In this document: one piece after another, positions 17,085 through 25,974 of the stretch
Numbering within the stretch: the first letter of the stretch is position 1
Layout of the letters: each line of letters opens with the position of its first letter
Source: Muricoccus pecuniae
GTDB taxonomy: Bacteria > Pseudomonadota > Alphaproteobacteria > Acetobacterales > Acetobacteraceae
Direction: 5' to 3'
Length of the DNA stretch: 64,000 nucleotides
NCBI RefSeq assembly: GCF_014199205.1
Contig: NZ_JACIJD010000009.1
Coordinates: forward strand, 1-64,000
The notes under the pieces: generated by a model
Seen by the model: only the letters and a program-made list of their open reading frames with translations
The model's database searches: none
Told to the model about the DNA's origin: nothing
Made by a program: the position numbers and the translations under genes

Positions 17085-18617
17085 TTAGCCCCGCCCGCGC
17101 CGCCGGATCTCGCCGAGATGCAGCGCGCCGATCGCCTGGGCAAGGCCGAAATAGGTGACGAGCCCCGCGACGACATAGACCGCCAGCACCACCAGCCGCG
17201 CCGTCGATCCCACGGGGTCCGGCAGCATCAGGCGGAGCGCGACCAGCACGGCGGCCATGGCGAGCGTCGCGATCAGCAGGCGCGGCACGCGCCGGCGCAG
17301 GCGGCGGTCCGGCCGCCACTGCCCGCGCCGCCGCAGCATCACGGCGAGGATCGCCACGTTCACCCAGGCCGAGAGCCCGGTGGCCAACGCGATCCCGACA
17401 TGGGCGAGGTATCGCGTGAGCACGAGGTTCAGCGCGAGGTTCAGCACGACCACGACGAGGCTGATCTTCACCGGCGTCGCCGTGTCCCCGCGCGCGAAGA
17501 AGCCGGGGACGAAGGCCTTCACCAGGATGAAGGCGGGCAGGCCGAGGGCGTAGACCGTCAGCGCCGCGGCGGTGGCCGCCGCCTCCAGCTCGCCGAAGGC
17601 GCCGCGCAGGAAGAGGGCGGAGATGATCGGCCAGGCGAGCACCGACTGCGCCGCCGCCGCCGGCAGGGCGAGGGCGAGGGAGAGCTCCAGCGCCCGGTTC
17701 ATCGTGCGGTGCGCCGAGAGCGCCTGCCCGCCGCGGAGCTGCTTGGCCAGCAGCGGCAGCATCGCCGTCCCCACCGCCGCCCCGATGACGCCGAGGGGAA
17801 GCTGCCCGATCCGGTCGGCGTAGTAGAGGTAGGAGACGGCGCCGGCCGGCAGCAGCGAGGCGATAACGAGATCGACCGCGAGGTTGAGCTGCGTCACCCC
17901 CGCCCCGATCAGCCCGGGACCCATGCGCCGCAGCACGAGCCTCACCTCCGGCGTGATGCGCGGCAGGGAGACGATCCGCAGCGGCATCCCCGCCCGCGCC
18001 GCCGCCACCCAGACGAGGAGGAGCTGCGCCGCGCCGGAGACGGTGACCCCCCAGGCGAGCGCGTGGCCGGGCGTTGCGGTGTAGGGCGCGAGGGCGAAGA
18101 GCGCCGCCATGGAGAGGATGTTGAACAGCACGGGCGCGCCGGCCGCCGCCGCGAAGCGGTCCAGCCCGTTCAGCACGCCCGAGATGAGCGCGGTGAGGCA
18201 GATGAAGACGAGATAGGGAAAGGTGATCCGCGTCATCTCGACGGCGAGGCCGAAGCGCACGGGCTCGTCGGTGAAGCCCGGCGCCAGCACGTGCAGCACC
18301 TGCGGCATGAAGACCATGCCGAGCACCGTCAGCAGCGTGAGCCACAGCGTCATCAGCGTGGACATGCGCTCGGCCAGCGCCCGCGCCTGCGCCGCGCCGT
18401 TGCCGGCGAGGGTGGAGGCGAAGGCGGGCACGAAGGCGGCGTTGAACGCCCCCTCCCCGAAGAGCCGCCGGAAGAGGTTCGGCAGCTTCAGCGCGATGAA
18501 GAAGGCATCCGCGATCGGGCCGGCGCCGAGGCTGGCCGCGATCAGCATGTCGCGCAGGAAGCCGAGCAGCCGGCTCCCCATGGTCCAGCCGCCGACGGTG
18601 AGGATGCTCTTCAGCAC
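17085..18617 (-). CDS. murJ: lipid II flippase MurJ
   Basis: This 510-residue polytopic membrane protein (about 14 helices, MOP superfamily) flips lipid-linked peptidoglycan precursor across the inner membrane. Family marks are TVGGWTMGSRLLGFLRD near the N-terminus, FFIALKLPNLFRRLFGEGAF, and YYADRIGQLPLGVIGAA. The GTG at 18617 is chosen because it gives the family's usual N-terminus (VLKSILTV) and lies 13 nt after the trpS stop; a longer frame is non-homologous. It is probably cotranscribed with trpS. Confidence 0.92.
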   Translation of the reverse strand: MLKSILTVGGWTMGSRLLGFLRDMLIAASLGAGPIADAFFIALKLPNLFRRLFGEGAFNAAFVPAFASTLAGNGAAQARALAERMSTLMTLWLTLLTVLGMVFMPQVLHVLAPGFTDEPVRFGLAVEMTRITFPYLVFICLTALISGVLNGLDRFAAAAGAPVLFNILSMAALFALAPYTATPGHALAWGVTVSGAAQLLLVWVAAARAGMPLRIVSLPRITPEVRLVLRRMGPGLIGAGVTQLNLAVDLVIASLLPAGAVSYLYYADRIGQLPLGVIGAAVGTAMLPLLAKQLRGGQALSAHRTMNRALELSLALALPAAAAQSVLAWPIISALFLRGAFGELEAAATAAALTVYALGLPAFILVKAFVPGFFARGDTATPVKISLVVVVLNLALNLVLTRYLAHVGIALATGLSAWVNVAILAVMLRRRGQWRPDRRLRRRVPRLLIATLAMAAVLVALRLMLPDPVGSTARLVVLAVYVVAGLVTYFGLAQAIGALHLGEIRRRGRG

Positions 18618-18630
18618 CGTGCGAGTCCGG

Positions 18631-19632
18631 TCAGCGCGGCGGCAGGAAACCGACCAGCTCCTCCGCCCGCGCCACGATCGGCTCGGCGATCGCCCGCGCG
18701 CGCTCGGCGCCGCGGCGCAGCAGCGCGTCCACCGCGCCGGGATCGGCGAGCAGGCGGCGCGCCTCGGCGGCGATGGGGCTGAGATGTGCCACCAGCGCGT
18801 CGGCCAGCACGCCCTTGAAGGTGCCGAAGCCCTGGCCGCCATGCTCCCTCAGCACCTCCTCCGGCGTCGTGCCGGTGACGGCGGCGAGGATGCCGACGAG
18901 GTTGCGCGCCTCCGGCCGCCCCTCCAGCCCCTGCATCTCGGAGGGCAGGGGCTCGGGGTCCGTCTTGGCGCGGCGGATCTTGAGGGAGATGGTGTCGGCG
19001 TCGTCGTTCAGGTTGATGCGCGACTGGTCGGAGGGGTCCGACTTGCTCATCTTCTTCGTGCCGTCGCGGAGCGACATCACGCGGGCGGCCACGCCCATGA
19101 TGTGCGGGTCGATATGGGGGAAGAAGTCCACGCCGTAGTCGTGGTTGAACTTCTCCGCGATGTCGTTGGCGAGCTCGAGATGCTGCTTCTGGTCCTCGCC
19201 CACCGGCACGCGCGTGGCGTGATAGGCGTGGATGTCGGCCGCCATGAGGTTGGGATAGACGTAGAGGCCGCTGCCCGCGTTCTCCCGGTCCTTGCCGGCC
19301 TTGTCCTTGAACTGCGTCATCCGGTTCAGCCAGCCGATGCGGGCGACGCAGTTGAAGATCCAGGCGAGCCGGGTGTGGGCGTGGACGTGGGACTGCACGA
19401 ACAGGATGCAGCGCTCGGGGTCCAGCCCGCAGGCGATGAGGGCGGCGGCCATGTCGCGCGTCTGCCGCGCGAGCTCCTTCGGATCCTGCCAGACGGTGAT
19501 GGCGTGCTGGTCCACCACGCAGAAGATGCTCTCATGCGTGTCCTGCATCGGGACCCAGTTGCGGATGGCGCCGAGATAGTTGCCGAGGGTCGGGACGCCG
19601 GAGGGCTGGATGCCGGAGAAGACGCGCTGCAT
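18631..19632 (-). CDS. trpS: tryptophanyl-tRNA synthetase
   Basis: This 333-residue class Ic synthetase charges tRNA-Trp. The HIGH-equivalent [13 protein letters not shown] is at 10-22 and the KMSKS loop is intact ([14 protein letters not shown]). [19 protein letters not shown] and [18 protein letters not shown] are family blocks. Length is normal. It precedes murJ by 13 bp on the same strand, an arrangement found in several alphaproteobacteria. Confidence 0.96.
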   Translation of the reverse strand: MQRVFSGIQPSGVPTLGNYLGAIRNWVPMQDTHESIFCVVDQHAITVWQDPKELARQTRDMAAALIACGLDPERCILFVQSHVHAHTRLAWIFNCVARIGWLNRMTQFKDKAGKDRENAGSGLYVYPNLMAADIHAYHATRVPVGEDQKQHLELANDIAEKFNHDYGVDFFPHIDPHIMGVAARVMSLRDGTKKMSKSDPSDQSRINLNDDADTISLKIRRAKTDPEPLPSEMQGLEGRPEARNLVGILAAVTGTTPEEVLREHGGQGFGTFKGVLADALVAHLSPIAAEARRLLADPGAVDALLRRGAERARAIAEPIVARAEELVGFLPPR

Positions 19633-19733
19633 GGGAGGGGGCTCCTGGCCGGCCGGCGGTTGGAGCGCCGGGGGCCTTGTTGATCTGCGCCCGGGGTGTC
19701 CCCCTCCGGGCCGGGCGCGTCAAGGCAGGGGGG

Positions 19734-20174
19734 CTAACCCGCCGGCTCCCAGCCCGGCGGCGCCATCTCGAACCCCTCGAAGAGGAAAGCGGGGCTGACG
19801 GTGCAGCCCACGAGCGTCCAGGCGCCGAGGCTCTCGGCCGCCTGCCACGCACCCCTGGGCACGATGGCGAAGAGCTCCTCCCCCGCCCCCATGTCCGGGC
19901 CGAGGCGCCGCGTGGCGGGCGGTCCGCCATCGGAGATGCGGAGCGCGAGCGGCGCGCCCGCGTGCCAGTGCCAGCCCTCGGCCGCGTCCACCCGGTGCCA
20001 GTGGCTGCGCTCCCCCGCGGCCAGGAGGAACAGGATGGCGGTGCCGGCCCCGCGCTCGCCGCCGGGCGGGGCGTCGCGCCAGGTCTCGCGGTAGTGGCCG
20101 CCCTCGGGATGCGGGCGGAGGCCGAGGGCGGCGATGACCGCCGCCGCCTCCAGCCCGTGGTCGCGCAGGTTCAT
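19734..20174 (-). CDS. cupin family protein (DUF985)
   Basis: This 146-residue single-domain cupin carries the DUF985 pattern: HPEGGHYRETWRD near 22-34, then AGERSHWHRVDAAEGWHWHAG with clustered histidines for metal, and later TVSPAFLFEGFEM. The reaction is unknown; relatives bind sugars or a metal. Its start overlaps the stop of the GST gene by 4 nt, so the two form an operon. Confidence 0.85.
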   Translation of the reverse strand: MNLRDHGLEAAAVIAALGLRPHPEGGHYRETWRDAPPGGERGAGTAILFLLAAGERSHWHRVDAAEGWHWHAGAPLALRISDGGPPATRRLGPDMGAGEELFAIVPRGAWQAAESLGAWTLVGCTVSPAFLFEGFEMAPPGWEPAG

Positions 20175-20764
20175 TTCGGCGCGCTGCGGACCAGGGCCGG
20201 GTGCCCCTCCACCGAGGCGAGCCAGGCGGCGAGGCGGGGATGCGCCTCCCGCCAGGGTTCATGGGCGAAGCGGAAGTCGAGATAGCCGAGGGCGCAGGCG
20301 GCCGCGATGGCGCCGACATCCGCCAGCCCCTCCGGGGGTGCGGCTTCCAGCCGGGCGAGGCCGCGCTCCACCACCCCCTTCTGCCGGGCATCGGCCGCCC
20401 GGCGCCCCTCGTCCTGCGGCAGGGCGGCGGCGACGCGCCGGGCCACGGCGGCGTCCATGATCCCGTCCGCGAGCGCCTGCATCACCGCGGCGCGCAGCCG
20501 CGCGGGGCCAGCGGCCGGCATCAGCGAGGGCGCCGCGCCGAGCGTGTCGAGAAGGTCGCAGATCACGGGGCTGTCGAAGACCGCCGTGCCGTCCTCCAGC
20601 AGCAGGACCGGCACCTTGGAGAGCGGGTTGCCCGCCAGCAGCTCCGCCGGGCTGGACCAGGCATCGGTGGGCACGAGCTCGATCCCGCCATCCACGCCGC
20701 GCGCGATGGCGCAGGCGAGGACCTTGCGGGCGAAGGGACTGGCGGAGGCGGTGAGGAGGCGCAT
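20171..20764 (-). CDS. glutathione S-transferase family protein
   Basis: This 197-residue protein has an N-terminal thioredoxin-like domain (SASPFARKV with the active-site Ser near 7-9, NPLSKVPVL with the cis-Pro, and the DSPVICDLLD glutathione-binding block) and a C-terminal helical domain. The ATG at 20764 gives the canonical MRLLTASASPF start. It is predicted to be cytosolic with an unknown electrophile substrate. It is coupled to the cupin gene downstream. Confidence 0.88.
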   Translation of the reverse strand: MRLLTASASPFARKVLACAIARGVDGGIELVPTDAWSSPAELLAGNPLSKVPVLLLEDGTAVFDSPVICDLLDTLGAAPSLMPAAGPARLRAAVMQALADGIMDAAVARRVAAALPQDEGRRAADARQKGVVERGLARLEAAPPEGLADVGAIAAACALGYLDFRFAHEPWREAHPRLAAWLASVEGHPALVRSAPK

Positions 20765-20850
20765 GGGGGGTATCCGTGAGGGCGTGGCCGGCAGGTTAGG
20801 CCGGGGCGCCCCGCGCCGCGATACCCCCCCGGCGAGGCCGCGGCGCCCCT

Positions 20851-21474
20851 TCAGCGCACCGGGGGGAAGGACCCGCCATCGGCCGGGCGCAGCACCTCGA
20901 AGATCTCCGTCACCTGCGCGTAGTCGCGGTAGCCCAGCCGGGCGATCGTGCCGGCGGCCACGGCGTCGAACCGGCCATCCCGCAGATAGGCCTCGTGGAT
21001 GTGGACGCCCACGACCTGGCCGATGGTGAGGAACCCGTTGCTCGGCCGGCCGTCCTGGTCGTGCAGCTCCATCGCGTGCACCACGCGGCACTCCAGCGCG
21101 GCGGGGCTGGCCGCCACGCGCGGCGGGCGCACCAGCCGGCTGGGGGCGGCGGGGATGCCGGCCTCGTCGAACTCGCTCACCCCCTCCGGCGTGTTGCCGG
21201 AGGAGGCGTTCATCGCGTCGAACAGCGCGCGCGTCGCGAGGCTGAAGACGAACTCGCCCGTCGCGCGCGCATTGGCGGCTGAGTGCTTCATCCCCTCGCT
21301 GCCGAAGGCGATCATCGGCGGCGCGTTGTGGAGCATGGAGAAGTAGCTGTAGGGGGCGAGGTTCACCCGCCCCTCCGCGTCCACGGTGGAGATCCAGCCG
21401 ATCGGGCGCGGGGCCACGATCGCCTTCATGGGGTCCCAGGGCAGGCCGTGGCCGTTCTTCGGCTCGTAGAACAC
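20851..21474 (-). CDS. flavin reductase domain (FMN-binding split barrel) protein
   Basis: This 207-residue protein has the flavin-reductase-like domain signature KAIVAPRPIGWISTVDAEG followed by NLAPYSYFSMLHNAPPM, and binds FMN. The GTG at 21474 gives the typical VFYEPKNGHGLPWDP opening and lies 5 nt after the gloB stop; the first ATG at 21429 would remove this conserved segment. Family members reduce flavin or act as NAD(P)H-flavin oxidoreductases. It is cotranscribed with gloB; the partner is unknown. Confidence 0.88.
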   Translation of the reverse strand: MFYEPKNGHGLPWDPMKAIVAPRPIGWISTVDAEGRVNLAPYSYFSMLHNAPPMIAFGSEGMKHSAANARATGEFVFSLATRALFDAMNASSGNTPEGVSEFDEAGIPAAPSRLVRPPRVAASPAALECRVVHAMELHDQDGRPSNGFLTIGQVVGVHIHEAYLRDGRFDAVAAGTIARLGYRDYAQVTEIFEVLRPADGGSFPPVR

Positions 21475-21479
21475 CGGCC

Positions 21480-22217
21480 CTAGCCCTTGAACACGTCCTT
21501 GCCCGCGCGCCGCTCGGCGAGCTGGGCCACGTCCCGCGCGCGGAGGAAGGGGTTGGTGGCCCGCTCCCCGTCGAGCGTGGTCGGGACCGTCGGCTGGCCG
21601 GCCTTGCGCTGCGTGCGGACCTCCTCGGCGCGGGCGCGCAGCGCCGCGTTGTCCGGCTCCACGGTCAGGGCGAAGCGGGCGTTGCTCTCGGTGTACTCGT
21701 GGCCGCAGAGGACGAGCGTGTTGCCGGGCAGGGCGTTCAGGAGCTGCAGGGCGCGGTACATGTCCTCCGGCGTGCCCTCCAGCAGCCTCCCGCAGCCGAG
21801 CGAGAAGAGCGTGTCGCCGCAGAGAACGGCATGGGCGTCCGCGATGTAGAGGGCGATATGGCCGAGAGTGTGGCCGGGGCTGTCCAGCACCTCGATGCTG
21901 CCGCTGCCGAGCGGGATGTGGTCCCCGGGCTTCACCGAGAGGTCGAGCCTCGGCAGGCGTCGGGCGTCGGCGGCGGCGCCCAGCACCTTCGCGCCGGTCG
22001 CGCGCACCACCTCCTCCACGCCGTCGATGTGGTCGGGGTGGTGGTGGGTGAGCAGCACCCAGTCCAGCCGGCCGGGCTCGGGCATATCCCCCAGCGCCTC
22101 GAGGCAGGGAGCGGCCTCGCCGGGATCGCAGAGCGCGACCGTGCCCGTGGCCTCGTCCCGCAGCAGCCAGGCGTAGTTGTCCGAGAGGTTGGGCACGGCC
22201 CGGATCGTCCACGTCAT
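21480..22217 (-). CDS. gloB: hydroxyacylglutathione hydrolase (glyoxalase II)
   Basis: This 245-residue metallo-beta-lactamase-fold enzyme hydrolyses S-lactoylglutathione to lactate and glutathione in methylglyoxal detoxification. The binuclear metal motif THHHPDHIDG is near 55-64, DSPGHTLGH near 112 and CGDTLFSLGCGRLLEG near 134. C-terminal glutathione-binding residues (NPFLR) are present. The ATG at 22217 is preferred because GGAGGAG immediately precedes it; that sequence would be coding if the ATG at 22232 were used. Confidence 0.93.
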   Translation of the reverse strand: MTWTIRAVPNLSDNYAWLLRDEATGTVALCDPGEAAPCLEALGDMPEPGRLDWVLLTHHHPDHIDGVEEVVRATGAKVLGAAADARRLPRLDLSVKPGDHIPLGSGSIEVLDSPGHTLGHIALYIADAHAVLCGDTLFSLGCGRLLEGTPEDMYRALQLLNALPGNTLVLCGHEYTESNARFALTVEPDNAALRARAEEVRTQRKAGQPTVPTTLDGERATNPFLRARDVAQLAERRAGKDVFKG

Positions 22218-22280
22218 GCGCTGCTCCTCCATCGCGCCGACCCGCTGTCACCGCGGCGCCGGACGCCCTATATCCGACGC

Positions 22281-23090
22281 ATGGGCGCCGAGGTCCACTT
22301 CACCGCCTGGGGATTGCAGGGCTTCTACGACGCGCCGCTCGGCGCGGTGACGCGGCGCATCCTGCGCTCGCGGCTGCGGGAGATCTGGCCGGAACTGACG
22401 GGGCAGGAGGTGCTCGGCCTCGGCCATGCCGGGCCCTATCTTCGCCTCTGGCGGCGCGGGGCGGCGCGGCTGGTCTCGGCCACCCCCGTCGCGCTCACCG
22501 CCGGGGCCGGCATGGCCCCCTGGCCGCCCGACGGCCGCTGCGCCGCGGCGCTGGTGGAGGAGGACCACCTCCCCTTCGCCGACATGTCCTTCGACAACAT
22601 CCTCCTCGTCCACGGGCTGGAAGCCGCCGAGAACGCGCGCCGCCTGCTGCGCGAGGCCTGGCGCGTGCTGCGGCCGGAGGGGCGGCTGCTGGCGGTGGTG
22701 CCCAACCGCCGCTCGCCCTGGGCCCTTCTCGAGCGCACCCCCTTCGGCCACGGGCAGCCCTACTCCCCCGGCCAGCTCGCGCGGCTGCTGGAGCGCTCGA
22801 TGTTCACGGTGGAGCGGCGGGAGGCAGCGCTGTTCATCCCGCCCTTCGGCCTGCGCCCCTTGCTCGGCGGCGCGCGGATGTGGGAGGCGGCCGGGCGGTC
22901 GCTCGCGCCGCGCTTCGGCGGGGTGGCCATCATCGAGGCGCGCAAGGCGGTGATGGGCCTCATCCCCGCCGAGCCGGTGCGCGCGCGGCGGGTGCGGGTG
23001 GCGCAGGCGCGCTGGATCGTGGCGGATGGGGCCGCGCGCCCCGCCGCCCGCGCGCCGGGCGGGGCCGCCGCGGCGGGAGGGGCGGACTAG
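22281..23090 (+). CDS. class I SAM-dependent methyltransferase
   Basis: This 269-residue protein has a degenerate Rossmann-type methyltransferase domain: GQEVLGLGHAGPYL corresponds to motif I, then LPFADMSFDNILLVHGLE and LREAWRVLRPEGRLLAVVPN, the post-motif strand typical of Methyltransf_11. The C-terminal ~90 residues are specific to a family found next to gloB in alphaproteobacteria, as here (divergent, 63 bp apart). The substrate is unknown. The tail is Ala/Gly-rich. Confidence 0.85.
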   Translation: MGAEVHFTAWGLQGFYDAPLGAVTRRILRSRLREIWPELTGQEVLGLGHAGPYLRLWRRGAARLVSATPVALTAGAGMAPWPPDGRCAAALVEEDHLPFADMSFDNILLVHGLEAAENARRLLREAWRVLRPEGRLLAVVPNRRSPWALLERTPFGHGQPYSPGQLARLLERSMFTVERREAALFIPPFGLRPLLGGARMWEAAGRSLAPRFGGVAIIEARKAVMGLIPAEPVRARRVRVAQARWIVADGAARPAARAPGGAAAAGGAD

Positions 23091-23118
23091 CCGCCGCCCC
23101 GGGGAACCATGTGGTCCC

Positions 23119-23808
23119 TCAGGGCAGCTTCGTGGTCTCGCCCGCCTTCAGGACGCCCGCGACGGAGAGGTTCTGGCGCGAGGCCTTCTCGGCGATGCCG
23201 CTGATCCCCTCGCGCCGCGCCAGCTCGGTCCAGACATCCTCGGGCCGGATGCCCGCATCCACCCAGACGACGATGAGGTGGTAGAGCAGGTCCGCGCTCT
23301 CGCCGATCAGGGCGCGGCGGTTGCCGGCCATCGCCTCGATCACCGTCTCCACCGCCTCCTCGCCGAGCTTCTGCGCCACCTTGGCCGTGCCGCGGGCGAG
23401 CAGGCGGGCGGAGTGGGAGGTCTCCACATCGCCCGAGAGGCGCCGCTCCTCCACCTTCGCCCAGAGCCGGTCGAGCACGGCCGCCACCGGATCGCCCGCC
23501 GGCGGGTCGAGCGGGCCGAGATGGCGCGCCTCGGCCCGGCGCACACCCTTGGGCGGCGGGGCGTTGGGGATGGGCGCGTCGGCCAGGTCCTGCGGTACGG
23601 GAAGAGGCGGCGTCAGGCGCAGGTCCTCCTTCCACTTCGCCGGCTTCAGCTTCGGCTTGGGCTTCGCTTTCGGCTTCGGCTTCGCAGCCGCCTTGGGCGG
23701 GGCCTTCGCGCGCTTCTTCGGCGGGGCCGCCTTGGCGGTCGCCTTCTTGCGCGGCGTCTCCTCGGCGGCGGCGGCGCGCTTCTTGCGCGGCTTCGCTTCC
23801 TTGCCCAT
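23119..23808 (-). CDS. hisE: phosphoribosyl-ATP pyrophosphatase with long Lys/Pro/Ala-rich N-terminus
   Basis: The C-terminal ~105 residues are HisE, an all-alpha NTP pyrophosphatase that hydrolyses PR-ATP in step 2 of histidine synthesis; the motif [17 protein letters not shown] followed by [13 protein letters not shown] carries the metal-binding Glu/Asp residues. Ahead of it are ~65 residues of Lys/Pro/Ala repeats ([17 protein letters not shown]) and a ~45-residue linker. Normal HisE is about 105 residues, so the 229-residue form is unusual. Its ATG overlaps the hisF stop by one base. The basic tail might bind nucleic acid. Confidence 0.88.
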   Translation of the reverse strand: MGKEAKPRKKRAAAAEETPRKKATAKAAPPKKRAKAPPKAAAKPKPKAKPKPKLKPAKWKEDLRLTPPLPVPQDLADAPIPNAPPPKGVRRAEARHLGPLDPPAGDPVAAVLDRLWAKVEERRLSGDVETSHSARLLARGTAKVAQKLGEEAVETVIEAMAGNRRALIGESADLLYHLIVVWVDAGIRPEDVWTELARREGISGIAEKASRQNLSVAGVLKAGETTKLP

Positions 23809-24587
23809 CAGGCCGTCTCCAGGGGTTCGGTCGCCGGGCGCACCGGCCAGCCGGCGGCGGCCAGCGCGGCCTTCGCCTCGGCGATGCGGAAATGCCCGTA
23901 GTGGAAGATGCTGGCCGCCAGCAGCCCCGTGGCCCCGGCCGCCGCGCCTTCGGCGAAGTGCTCCAGCCTGCCCACCCCGCCCGAGGCGACGATGGGCAGC
24001 CGCACGGCCGAGCGCACCGCCCGCAGGAGGTCGAGGTCGAAGCCCTCCCCCGTGCCGTCGCGGTCCATCGAGGTCAGCAGGATCTCGCCGGCGCCGAGGG
24101 CTTCCACCCGGCGGGCCCATTCCACCGCGTCCACCCCCGTCTCGCGCCGGCCGCCATGGGTGAAGATCTCCCACCGGCCCGGCGCCACGCGGCGGGCGTC
24201 CACGGCGACGACGATCGCCTGGCTGCCGAAGGCCTCCGCGCCGCGGCGGACGAGCTCGGGGTCGGCCAGCGCGGCGGAGTTCACCGAGACCTTGTCCGCC
24301 CCCGCGAGCAGCAGGGCGCGCATGTCCTCCACGCTCCGCACGCCGCCGCCCACGGTCAGCGGGATGAACACCTCCGCCGCCGTGCGGGACACCACGTCGA
24401 GCATCGTGCCGCGGTTCTCATGCGTCGCGCCGATGTCGAGGAAGGTAATCTCGTCCGCCCCCTCCCGGTCATAGGCGCGGGCCTGCTCCACCGGGTCCCC
24501 GGCATCGCGCAGGGCGACGAAGTTCACGCCCTTCACGACGCGGCCGTCCTTCACGTCGAGGCAGGGGATCACGCGAAGCGCCAGCAT
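23808..24587 (-). CDS. hisF: imidazole glycerol phosphate synthase cyclase subunit
   Basis: This 259-residue TIM barrel, paired with HisH, converts PRFAR and ammonia to imidazole glycerol phosphate and AICAR. Catalytic Asp residues lie in [17 protein letters not shown] (Asp11) and in [16 protein letters not shown], with phosphate loops in LTVGGGVRS and VASGGVG. It is full length. It heads a hisF-hisE pair; the other his genes are not in the window. GGGAGG lies upstream of the ATG. Confidence 0.96.
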   Translation of the reverse strand: MLALRVIPCLDVKDGRVVKGVNFVALRDAGDPVEQARAYDREGADEITFLDIGATHENRGTMLDVVSRTAAEVFIPLTVGGGVRSVEDMRALLLAGADKVSVNSAALADPELVRRGAEAFGSQAIVVAVDARRVAPGRWEIFTHGGRRETGVDAVEWARRVEALGAGEILLTSMDRDGTGEGFDLDLLRAVRSAVRLPIVASGGVGRLEHFAEGAAAGATGLLAASIFHYGHFRIAEAKAALAAAGWPVRPATEPLETA

Positions 24588-24622
24588 GGGACGGCCTCCC
24601 GATTATTCTGTTAGGCGGATTG

Positions 24623-24638
24623 CTCTCGGAAATGAGAG
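24623..24638. promoter_or_regulatory. small inverted repeat upstream of hisF
   Basis: CTCTC (24623-24627) and GAGAG (24634-24638) flank GGAAAT in the 61-bp leader before hisF, next to a TTGAC-like hexamer read on the minus strand (24641-24645). This could be the hisF promoter and operator, but the match is weak. Confidence 0.25.
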
Positions 24639-24648
24639 GGGTCAAGCG

Positions 24649-25485
24649 CTAGTTCAACCGCGCCCGCCATTCCTCGATCATCTCCCGCCCGCGTGTGGCC
24701 GCCTCGCCCGTCGGAACCTGCTCGAGGAAGCGCTCCATGTCCTCGATGGCCGCGCCCAGCCGCCCGAGGCGCGCGTTCATCACCGCCGCCTCCCGCCAGA
24801 GCGGCGCGGCGTCCGGCGCGAGGCGAAGCATGTCGTTCGTGCAGGCGAGCGCGCCCTCGATGTCGTTCTCCGCCAGGCGGCGCAGGCGGATGTTCGTCTG
24901 CAGCCGCAGCAGCACGGCGCGGCGGCTCATCGGGGCCAGCATCCCCGGGCGCAGCTCCGCCTGCGGCCCCTCCACGCGCTTGATGAGGGCGCGCAGCGCG
25001 GGCACGGGCAGCGCGTGGCCGCCCCCGAAGGGGTCCACCACCACCGCGCTCCCCTTGGCCGAACCGTCCAGCGAGACGAGGAAGTGGCCGGGGAAGTCGA
25101 GGCCCCGCGCCGCCCATCCCGCGGCCTCCGCCAGATGCAGCCAGAGCAGGCCGATCGCCACGGGCAGGCCGCGGCGCCGCTCCGTCACCCGGATTAGGTT
25201 GGCGTTGCGGAGGTCGTCATAGGTCTCGGAATCCCCGGCATAGCCGCCCTCCTCGTGGATGACGCGGGCCAGCAGCGCGCGGCGCCCCTCGGCATCGGCG
25301 GGCGGCGCCGTGGTCAGCACGGCGCGGGTGAGGGCGGAGATGCGCTCGGCCGCCGCGCGCCAGTCGGCCTCGGGCGCGTCGATCCGGGCGAATTGCAGCG
25401 CGACGCCGGCGAGGTCCAGCTCGTCGTCCGGCAGCCGGCCGGCGGCCTCGATCGCGGCGCGGGCCTCGGCGACGGGATCGGGCAT
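24649..25485 (-). CDS. SirB1/transglutaminase-like family protein with TPR-like C-terminus
   Basis: This 278-residue protein carries the SirB1 pattern: a transglutaminase-like core (VIHEEGGYAGDSETYDDLRN, RRRGLPVAIGLLWLHLA, and FPGHFLVSL with the conserved His) and a helical C-terminus resembling one or two TPRs (from about 205). Catalytic activity has not been shown for the family, and the Cys expected of transglutaminases is not evident here. Its start overlaps the HIT gene stop by one base. Confidence 0.85.
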   Translation of the reverse strand: MPDPVAEARAAIEAAGRLPDDELDLAGVALQFARIDAPEADWRAAAERISALTRAVLTTAPPADAEGRRALLARVIHEEGGYAGDSETYDDLRNANLIRVTERRRGLPVAIGLLWLHLAEAAGWAARGLDFPGHFLVSLDGSAKGSAVVVDPFGGGHALPVPALRALIKRVEGPQAELRPGMLAPMSRRAVLLRLQTNIRLRRLAENDIEGALACTNDMLRLAPDAAPLWREAAVMNARLGRLGAAIEDMERFLEQVPTGEAATRGREMIEEWRARLN

Positions 25486-25874
25486 CAGGCCGCCTGGCCC
25501 GGGACCATGCGCCCGAGCATCCGCCCGCCGAAGAGGTGGACGTGGAAGTGCGGCACCTCCTGCCCCCCTTCCTGCCCCATATTCGTCAGGGCGCGGTAGC
25601 CATGCGCCTCCAGCCCGAGTTCCTTCGCCACCCGGCCCACCGCGCGCCAGAAGCCCGCGATCTCGGCATCCGAGGCGCTCGCGGCGAAATCGGCGAGGGA
25701 GACATAGGCGCCGCGCGGGATCACCAGCACGTGGACGGGCGCCTGCGGGTTGATGTCGTGGAAGGCGACGGCGAACTCGTCCTCATGGACGCGCCGGCTC
25801 GGGATCTCGCCGCGCAGGATGCGGGCGAAAATGTTGCTCTCGTCATAGGGCGGCAGGCCGGTGACCGCGGACAT
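25485..25874 (-). CDS. HIT family nucleotide-binding protein (HinT-like)
   Basis: This 129-residue protein has the histidine-triad active site HFHVHLFGG near 108-116, the IFARILRGEIPSRRVHED opening and INPQAPVHVLVIPR. HinT-type proteins hydrolyse adenosine phosphoramidates and acyl-adenylates; the physiological substrate here is unknown. It is followed on the same strand by the SirB1 gene with a one-base overlap. Confidence 0.92.
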   Translation of the reverse strand: MSAVTGLPPYDESNIFARILRGEIPSRRVHEDEFAVAFHDINPQAPVHVLVIPRGAYVSLADFAASASDAEIAGFWRAVGRVAKELGLEAHGYRALTNMGQEGGQEVPHFHVHLFGGRMLGRMVPGQAA

Positions 25875-25974
25875 GTCGGCTCCTCATCTGGCCCTCCCTC
25901 TCTAGGCGAGAGAGAGGGGGAGCGGAATTCCCTCCCGGACCCGCTTTCCCTGCGCCATCCCGGGCGCGGCGGCA

